In this document: positions 58,262 to 64,000 of the stretch, one piece after another | Layout: each line of letters begins with the position of its first letter | How positions within the stretch are numbered: position 1 is the first letter of the stretch | Source of the DNA: Klebsiella terrigena | Lineage (GTDB): Bacteria; Pseudomonadota; Gammaproteobacteria; Enterobacterales; Enterobacteriaceae | Reading direction: 5' to 3' | Assembly (NCBI RefSeq): GCF_006539725.1 | Contig: NZ_BJNO01000003.1 | Coordinates: forward strand, 1 to 64,000 | DNA length: 64,000 nucleotides | The notes under the pieces: generated by a model | Seen by the model: only the letters and a program-made list of their open reading frames with translations | Database searches by the model: none | Told to the model about the DNA's origin: nothing | Program-made: the position numbers and the translations under genes

Positions 58262-58861
58262 TTACAGCGGGGAGTCCTGGCTGATTTCATCCAGAGAGAG
58301 ATGAAAGCTCGGGACAAACACCTGCATAAAATAATCCATTTCATCGCTGCGGCGGGATTCCAGCGTTTTCTCGAGCCGGCCTTTGGCCAGTAAAAATTCG
58401 TTATTTCCGGCCGACAGCTCTTCGAGGCATTTCAGATAGGCGCAGAGCGCATCGGCCTGCTTGACGATTGATTTTTCCTCTTCGCTGTAGCTGTGTTCAT
58501 CAATCAGCGGCGCAAAAATATCGCGCAGCTCGTCGGGGACCATATCGATAAGCTTCTGCTGAGCAATTTTCTCAATGGCCTTATATTCCTGGGCGATCTG
58601 CGAGTTGAAATATTTTACCGGTGTCGGCAGATCGCCGGTTAAAACTTCCGACGCATCATGGTACATCGCCAGCAGTGCGATCCGCTCGGCGTTAACGTTG
58701 CCCGCAAACTTACGATTCTTAATTGCCGCCAGCGCATGGGCGACCATGGCGACCTGCAGACTATGCTCGGACACGTTTTCGGTGCGCACGTTGCGCATCA
58801 GCGGCCAGCGGTTAATCAGCTTCAGGCGGGAGAGGTGGGCAAAGAAATGACTCTGACTCAT
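58262..58861 (-). CDS. yfbR: YfbR, 5'-deoxynucleotidase
   Basis: A 199-residue HD-domain phosphohydrolase that dephosphorylates deoxyribonucleoside 5'-monophosphates. Metal ligands are visible in [20 protein letters not shown], in the HD pair of [20 protein letters not shown], and in a later Asp ([15 protein letters not shown]). AAGGGTCC precedes the ATG. Single gene between yfbS and alaA; the 86-base gap to alaA suggests separate or shared transcription on the same strand. Confidence 0.96.
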   Translation of the reverse strand: MSQSHFFAHLSRLKLINRWPLMRNVRTENVSEHSLQVAMVAHALAAIKNRKFAGNVNAERIALLAMYHDASEVLTGDLPTPVKYFNSQIAQEYKAIEKIAQQKLIDMVPDELRDIFAPLIDEHSYSEEEKSIVKQADALCAYLKCLEELSAGNNEFLLAKGRLEKTLESRRSDEMDYFMQVFVPSFHLSLDEISQDSPL

Positions 58862-58947
58862 AAGGACCCTTAATCAGTGACGACATCGGGTTCCATTGTG
58901 CGCAGGGATTGCCGCCGGATGCAAATACCGGCGGCGGGTTCGACTTA

Positions 58948-60165
58948 TCAGAGCTGGTGATAGCCGGAGAGGAAGCGGCCGAAACGTGAAATGGCCATTT
59001 CCAGATCGTCTTCGCGAGGCAGGGTCACGATACGCACGTGATCCGGCCACGGCCAGTTAAAGGCGGTACCCTGAACCAGCAGCACTTTCTCCTGCAGCAG
59101 GAAGTCGAGCACCATCTTCTGATCGTCGTGAATGTTAAAGCGCTTAGCGTCAATTTTCGGGAACATATAGAGCGCGCCTTTCGGCTTCACGCAGGAGACG
59201 CCCGGGATCTCGTTAATCAGCTCCCAGGCGCGGTTACGCTGCTCGTACAGGCGCCCGCCGGGAACAATAAACTCGCTGATGCTTTGATAACCGCCAAGGG
59301 CCGTCTGAATGGCATGCTGCGCCGGAACGTTGGCACACAGGCGCATGGAGGCCAGCATTTCCAGGCCTTCGATATAGCCCTTAGCGTGTTTTTTCGGTCC
59401 GTTCAACACCATCCAGCCCTGGCGGAAGCCGGCGACGCGATAGGTTTTTGACAGGCCGTTAAAGGTAATCGTCAGCAGGTCGGGAGCCAGCGCGGCGATC
59501 GAGTGGTGCTGGGCTTCGTCGTACAGGATCTTGTCGTAGATTTCATCAGCAAAGATGATCAGATTATGCTGGCGAGCAATTTCGACGATCTCCAGCAGCA
59601 GCTCTTTTGAATAGACCGCGCCGGTCGGGTTGTTCGGGTTAATAATCACGATCCCGCGGGTGCGTGGGGTGATTTTTGCGCGAATATCGTCGAGATCCGG
59701 GAACCAGTCGGCGGACTCATCGCAAAGATAGTGCACTGCTTTACCGCTGGAGAGCGATACCGCCGCCGTCCACAGGGGATAATCCGGCGCCGGGACCAGC
59801 ATTTCGTCACCGCTGTTCAGCAGCGCCTGCATGGCCTGGACAATCAGTTCCGATACGCCGTTGCCGATATAAATATCTTCAACCGTCACGTCGCGCATGC
59901 CGCGGGCCTGATAGTGCTGCATGATAGCTTTGCGCGCCGAGTAGAGGCCTTTAGAGTCGCAGTAGCCCTGGGCGGTCGGTAAATTACGAATGACGTCAAC
60001 GAGGATTTCATCCGGGGCATCGAAGCCAAACGGCGCCGGGTTGCCGATGTTCAGCTTGAGGACTTTATTGCCTTCTTCTTCAAGACGCTTCGCTTCTTTG
60101 AGTACCGGGCCACGGATGTCGTAACAGACGTTGTCTAACTTGCTGGATTTTTCGATAGGGGACAT
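58948..60165 (-). CDS. alaA: AlaA, glutamate-pyruvate aminotransferase
   Basis: A 405-residue class I aminotransferase (YfbQ) that makes alanine from pyruvate and glutamate. Cofactor features are GNGVSELIVQAMQALLNSGD, NPNNPTGAVYSKELLLEI, IIFADEIYDKILYD, and the Schiff-base Lys in TFNGLSKTYRVAGFRQGWMV. The C-terminal Arg in HVRIVTLPRE binds the substrate carboxylate. It is divergent from lrhA across an unusually long non-coding gap. Confidence 0.96.
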   Translation of the reverse strand: MSPIEKSSKLDNVCYDIRGPVLKEAKRLEEEGNKVLKLNIGNPAPFGFDAPDEILVDVIRNLPTAQGYCDSKGLYSARKAIMQHYQARGMRDVTVEDIYIGNGVSELIVQAMQALLNSGDEMLVPAPDYPLWTAAVSLSSGKAVHYLCDESADWFPDLDDIRAKITPRTRGIVIINPNNPTGAVYSKELLLEIVEIARQHNLIIFADEIYDKILYDEAQHHSIAALAPDLLTITFNGLSKTYRVAGFRQGWMVLNGPKKHAKGYIEGLEMLASMRLCANVPAQHAIQTALGGYQSISEFIVPGGRLYEQRNRAWELINEIPGVSCVKPKGALYMFPKIDAKRFNIHDDQKMVLDFLLQEKVLLVQGTAFNWPWPDHVRIVTLPREDDLEMAISRFGRFLSGYHQL

Positions 60166-61047
60166 GAATCTTTGCCTTTTTAGCTGTTATCGCCACTCCC
60201 TGCCGTGGAAGTCAGCTCGGAACAATGTACTCTTCATCCCCGCTGTTTTGAAGGGTTAGCAGGAGAAGATTTTGCTAATGTTCTTTTTTTAGGGTAATCG
60301 ATTTATCTGTTGATTGGCTTTAGTGTTTATAGAATATGCCTTTAAGTCGTATTTTATTGGTCAGATCTTGTGGTTTTATCGCCATATGATGAGCGTTTAT
60401 CTGGTTTGAGGCGACGGGGAGGTCCTGCGCTGATACTTTTTTGCTCACAAAAAAGCACTATGCTTTTAACTGACGGGGGACGACTGTAGCGGTAATGTTA
60501 AATATACTTAATAAAAACATCTAAGAGATTAATGAGTCTTATTTTTTGGCAATGAATAATCCTGGTTTTGTTAATTTAATTAAAGTCCTGAAAAAATGTT
60601 TAAAATTATCTTTAATAATACTGATTTGCCCTTATAAATAAGGCGGTTTTCGGTTAGGATGTCGTTGTTAATATCAAATAAACCTCGTAAATAATGCGGT
60701 TTTTCTTATTAATATATTGTTATTGCAGGCTTTTTGTTTGTCGTTCAGCAAGCTTTTGCGCAGGCAGACTGCGTATTGACGTGCAGGGCTGCGCTGTAGA
60801 TGGCTTTTTTGAATCAGGTCACATAAAGCGGCTCGCCGTAATTAGAAAAGGCTTAGGCGTACGAACAAAATATGACTCAGAGGTTCCGCACAATTGACGC
60901 GGACGAGCACTTTCAAATGCAATAACGTTCTTCCAGCTGTCGCCCGTTTCCTTTTTGCGGATGACACGAGGCTCAAGGAATAGCCGGAAACCTGGAGCAC
61001 AGCATCAACAAGGCAGGTCAGCGATAGCTACCTGTGAGTGAAGCAAC
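60166..61047. other. Long alaA-lrhA intergenic region
   Basis: 882 bases without a convincing gene; the small frames in it lack ribosome-binding sites and family matches. It is AT-rich in 60240-60720 and more GC-rich near lrhA. An 8-bp perfect hairpin CTTTTTTG/CAAAAAAG lies at 60436-60455. E. coli has a similarly long gap here, containing a long lrhA leader. Confidence 0.6.
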
Positions 61048-61974
61048 ATGATAAATGCAAATCGTCCAATACTAAATCTCGACCTCGATCTGCTGAGAAC
61101 GTTTGTTGCCGTTGCCGATTTGAGTACGTTTGCTGCCGCCGCTACGGCGGTGCGCCGTACTCAGTCTGCGGTGAGCCAGCAGATGCAGCGGCTGGAGCAG
61201 CTGGTCGGAAAAGAGCTCTTTGCCCGCCACGGGCGCAATAAGCTATTAACTGAGCAGGGCATTCAGCTGCTCGGCTATGCGCGTAAAATTCTGCGCTTTA
61301 ACGACGAAGCCTGCATGTCGTTGATGTTTAGCAGCCTGCAGGGGACGTTGACTATCGGCGCCACCGACGAAACGGCGGATACCATTTTACCGTTTTTGCT
61401 TAATCGGATCGGCAGCTTCTACCCGAGGCTGACCCTCGAAATTAAGGTTCTCAATCATGCCGAGGCGGTGGAGAGGCTGGCAAACGGCGCGATAGATCTC
61501 GCGTTGACCACCCATCAGTCTGACAGCTTTGAAATGCTGACGCTGCGCACGTCGCCAACCCTGTGGTACTGCGCGGCGGACTACGTGCTGCCGCACGAGG
61601 CGTCGGTACCGCTGATCCTGCTTGAGGGGCCCGGGCCCTTCCGGGATGATATTACCTCGGCGCTCAATAGCGCGCAGACGCCGTGGCATTTGGCCCATTC
61701 GGCATCCTCACTGGCGGGCGTTAAAGCGGCGGTGAAAGCCGGGCTTGGCGTGACGGCGCGGCCGGTTGAGATGATGAGCCCCGAGCTGCGGGTGGTTGGC
61801 AAGAGCGACGGCCTGCCGGGGTTACCGGATACTCGCTACGTTTTGAGCTGCGATCCGCAGAGCGTGAGCGAACTGGCGCAGGCCATCTTTCAGTCGCTGA
61901 GCCAGGACCATAATCCCTGGTCGTCGGACCCGCTCTTTACCCCCGAAGGGGGAGGCCATACCCTCATCTCCTGA
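61048..61974 (+). CDS. lrhA: LrhA, LysR-type regulator of motility and RpoS
   Basis: A 308-residue LysR-family regulator. The HTH is at about residues 15-75 ([40 protein letters not shown]). The effector domain starts near 95. [20 protein letters not shown] is strongly conserved. In E. coli LrhA represses flhDC and type 1 fimbriae and lowers RpoS translation. Compared with E. coli, residues 130-180 and the C-terminal tail are clearly divergent. The start at 61048 matches [14 protein letters not shown]. The hairpin at 62033 ends the transcript. Confidence 0.94.
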   Translation: MINANRPILNLDLDLLRTFVAVADLSTFAAAATAVRRTQSAVSQQMQRLEQLVGKELFARHGRNKLLTEQGIQLLGYARKILRFNDEACMSLMFSSLQGTLTIGATDETADTILPFLLNRIGSFYPRLTLEIKVLNHAEAVERLANGAIDLALTTHQSDSFEMLTLRTSPTLWYCAADYVLPHEASVPLILLEGPGPFRDDITSALNSAQTPWHLAHSASSLAGVKAAVKAGLGVTARPVEMMSPELRVVGKSDGLPGLPDTRYVLSCDPQSVSELAQAIFQSLSQDHNPWSSDPLFTPEGGGHTLIS

Positions 61975-62626
61975 GGGGGATTTAAGCTACATTGGTCACA
62001 AAAAGCTGGTAACAAAATGTAAATGCAAAAAGGAGCCGCTGAGGTGAGAATTAGACCCTGCGGCTCTTTTTTTTCTTATTTTACAGTGATTTTTAATATA
62101 TTGTTGTTTTATTGTTATGCATATCAGTCGGTTAGCGACAATCCGACCGACACTTCTCTACTTTTCCCTGCACTTTCAATAGTTCATGCTAATGTTAAAA
62201 AACCGGCCAGTTTGTTGCTGTTTTTTTGGTTTAATTAACAAAAGCGTGTCACAGATCAAGAAAATACCCCTCCTTAGGGGGAGGAATCGAGGCTAAATCC
62301 TGTCAAAATAGACGGGTAATTATGATTTACAATGGAAACGGACACGATTCAACAACACTAAATCCAATTGGTATGCAAGGTTATTTCGCATAAAAGGGCA
62401 TTTAATGTTAATGAAAAAAACCTAATGTAAATTAATGTTGTTAAAACTTTTGTTGAAGTTGACAAAAGGTTAAAGAAAGGGGTAAAAAGCCAGCGCATAT
62501 GGCCTTCTACGATAAGTAGGGACGCTTTTTTGCAAGGTTATTTTTTTATTCCTCCCCGTGAAACGCTGTGGCGTTCATCTGCCAGTAAGAGCAGAGGGTT
62601 TAGCGCTACACTTTTTTGGTTAAGCA
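61975..62626. other. lrhA-nuoA intergenic region (nuo leader)
   Basis: 652 bases with the lrhA terminator at its left end and otherwise no gene. It is AT-rich, with repeated TTAATGTTAATG and ATTAATGTTGTTAA motifs at 62405-62450 that recall ArcA-type GTTAA direct repeats. The nuo operon of E. coli has a similarly long control region with ArcA, NarL, FNR and IHF sites. A small 71-codon frame at 62023-62235 overlaps the terminator and is not believed. Confidence 0.5.
62033..62073 (+). terminator. lrhA terminator
   Basis: GAGCCGC/GCGGCTC stem with a 20-base loop followed by seven or more T residues, 58 bases after the lrhA stop. Confidence 0.85.
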
Positions 62627-63073
62627 ATGCGTATGTCAACATCCACTGAAGTCATCGCTCATCATTGGGCATTCGCTATATTTCTCATCATTGCCATCGG
62701 CCTGTGCTGCCTGATGCTTGTCGGGGGCTGGTACCTCGGCGGTCGCGCGCGCGCGCGAAGCAAAAACACGCCGTTTGAATCGGGGATCGACTCCGTTGGT
62801 TCGGCTCGCTTACGTCTTTCTGCGAAGTTTTATCTGGTTGCCATGTTCTTCGTTATCTTCGACGTGGAAGCCCTGTATCTCTACGCATGGTCGACCTCTA
62901 TCCGTGAAAGCGGTTGGGTTGGCTTTGTGGAAGCCGCAATTTTCATTTTAGTGCTACTGGCTGGTCTGGTTTATCTCGTACGTATCGGCGCACTGGACTG
63001 GACGCCTGCGCGTTCCCGTCGCACGCTGGTTAACTCAGAAACAGACAGTCCCACTAACCGTCATATGCAGTAA
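62627..63073 (+). CDS. nuoA: NuoA, NADH-quinone oxidoreductase subunit A
   Basis: A 148-residue membrane subunit of respiratory complex I with three helices ([60 protein letters not shown]). The loop with [20 protein letters not shown] is conserved and contacts the quinone cavity. It begins the nuo operon after a long leader, and nuoB follows after 15 bases. Confidence 0.97.
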   Translation: MRMSTSTEVIAHHWAFAIFLIIAIGLCCLMLVGGWYLGGRARARSKNTPFESGIDSVGSARLRLSAKFYLVAMFFVIFDVEALYLYAWSTSIRESGWVGFVEAAIFILVLLAGLVYLVRIGALDWTPARSRRTLVNSETDSPTNRHMQ

Positions 63074-63088
63074 AAGCGAGGCAATAAG

Positions 63089-63763
63089 ATGGATTATACG
63101 CTCACCCGCATAGATCCTAACGGTGAGAACGACCGTTACCCCCTGCAAAAACAGGAGATCGTAACTGACCCCCTGGAGCAAGAAGTCAACAAAAGCGTGT
63201 ATATGGGGAAACTCGAACACGCGCTGCATGACATGGTGAACTGGGGCCGTAAGAACTCAATCTGGCCCTATAACTTCGGCCTTTCTTGCTGCTACGTAGA
63301 AATGGTGACGTCATTCACTGCGGTGCATGACGTCGCGCGTTTTGGCGCGGAAGTTCTGCGTGCCTCTCCTCGTCAGGCTGACCTGATGGTGGTCGCGGGC
63401 ACCTGCTTCACCAAGATGGCACCGGTTATTCAGCGTCTTTACGATCAGATGCTGGAGCCGAAATGGGTTATCTCCATGGGGGCGTGTGCCAACTCCGGCG
63501 GTATGTACGATATTTATTCTGTCGTGCAGGGCGTAGATAAATTTATTCCGGTTGATGTTTACATCCCGGGCTGTCCGCCGCGTCCGGAAGCTTATATGCA
63601 GGCGCTGATGCTGCTGCAGGAATCTATTGGTAAGGAGCGCCGTCCTCTCTCGTGGGTGGTTGGCGATCAGGGCGTCTATCGCGCCAACATGCAGTCGGAA
63701 CGTGAGCGTAAACGCGGCGAACGCATTGCAGTGACCAATCTGCGGACTCCGGACGAGATTTAA
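63089..63763 (+). CDS. nuoB: NuoB, NADH-quinone oxidoreductase subunit B
   Basis: A 224-residue peripheral subunit that binds the last iron-sulfur cluster N2 of complex I, next to the quinone site. Cluster ligands are the adjacent Cys pair in [20 protein letters not shown], Cys in [12 protein letters not shown], and Cys in [14 protein letters not shown]. Residues 43-50 read [10 protein letters not shown] where E. coli has LNDMVN, a 4-residue insertion at the N-terminal edge. GAGGCAA precedes the ATG. Confidence 0.97.
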   Translation: MDYTLTRIDPNGENDRYPLQKQEIVTDPLEQEVNKSVYMGKLEHALHDMVNWGRKNSIWPYNFGLSCCYVEMVTSFTAVHDVARFGAEVLRASPRQADLMVVAGTCFTKMAPVIQRLYDQMLEPKWVISMGACANSGGMYDIYSVVQGVDKFIPVDVYIPGCPPRPEAYMQALMLLQESIGKERRPLSWVVGDQGVYRANMQSERERKRGERIAVTNLRTPDEI

Positions 63764-63852
63764 TTTGCGCCTGCGGGCGGCGGCAAAATACTTCGCAAAT
63801 CAATCTACAACAGCGCGAAGCGTCGCCCGGCAGTCACCACGGACCTTTTGCA

Positions 63853-64000
63853 ATGGTGAACAATATGACCGATTTAAACGCGCATGACGCCGCACCAGCC
63901 TGGCAAACCCGCGATCACCTTGATGACCCGGTGATCGGCGAACTGCGCAATCGTTTTGGCCCGGATGCCTTTACCGTTCAGCCAACCCGTACCGGCGTAC
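63853..64000 (+). CDS. nuoC: NuoC (NuoCD fusion), N-terminal part
   Basis: The gene runs off the window; 49 codons are visible. They read [20 protein letters not shown], then [20 protein letters not shown], matching the start of the fused C and D subunits of enterobacterial complex I. The start follows nuoB by 89 bases. Whether C and D are fused cannot be seen here, but that is the rule in enterobacteria. Confidence 0.93.
   Translation, partial: MVNNMTDLNAHDAAPAWQTRDHLDDPVIGELRNRFGPDAFTVQPTRTGV

Noticed and set aside
60694-60897. 67-codon frame in the alaA-lrhA gap
   Set aside because: No ribosome-binding site, no family resemblance and an improbable Cys-rich composition.
62023-62238. 71-codon frame after lrhA
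   Set aside because: It contains the lrhA terminator hairpin and T tract and reads as a hydrophobic run from AT-rich DNA.

Overview
The window is chromosomal DNA of an enterobacterium. Gene order from tRNA-Arg(CCU) argW and yfdC through mlaA, fadL, fadIJ, aroC, fabB, accD, purF, hisJQMP, pta-ackA and lrhA to nuoABC follows the Escherichia coli/Salmonella backbone. Protein sequences diverge moderately from E. coli, and the coding regions are fairly GC-rich. An ascorbate-type PTS with a split transketolase beside pta, as I recall it from Salmonella, plus a LysR/aldehyde dehydrogenase pair and an ERIC repeat, fit the Klebsiella/Enterobacter/Raoultella group. I cannot name the species.

Layout. 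(a) 1-3198: a decayed genomic island at the 3' end of argW. It holds two pieces of P4-type integrase, a type VI secretion scar (start of tssB, tail of tssC, start of tssK), an AT-rich orphan gene and the end of an IS3-family transposase. (b) 3273-22668: yfdC, mlaA, fadL, yfcZ, fadIJ, sixA, smrB, prmB-aroC-mepA-yfcA-epmC-yfcL, mnmC, fabB, yfcJ and flk. (c) 22778-32894: pdxB-usg-truA-dedA-accD-folC-dedD-cvpA-purF-ubiX. (d) 33186-37243: argT and hisJQMP for basic amino acid uptake. (e) 37286-38736: a GNAT gene and a toxin-antitoxin-like pair whose first gene is frameshifted. (f) 38947-45377: yfcH-folX, yfcG, an inserted LysR/aldehyde dehydrogenase pair, then yfcF, yfcE and yfcD. (g) 45382-50618: LacI-type regulator, PTS IIA-IIB-IIC and split transketolase. 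(h) 50684-64000: pta-ackA, yfbV, yfbU-hxpA, yfbS, yfbR, alaA, lrhA and the start of the nuo operon.

Connections. FadR-like sites lie before fadL, fadI and fabB, linking fatty acid uptake, breakdown and unsaturated fatty acid synthesis; fabB also has a FabR-like palindrome. A PurR box precedes cvpA-purF. A sigma-54 promoter with an upstream NtrC site precedes argT. Two 12-bp palindromes with a central CG sit between the LacI-type regulator and its PTS genes.

Most of the window is conserved backbone. The least explained items are the coupled toxin-antitoxin-like pair with its own operator, the compact PTS/split-transketolase route, the argW island relic, and a family of imperfect palindromic intergenic repeats. 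Every assignment rests on reading the sequence and on remembered family members; no database search was run.
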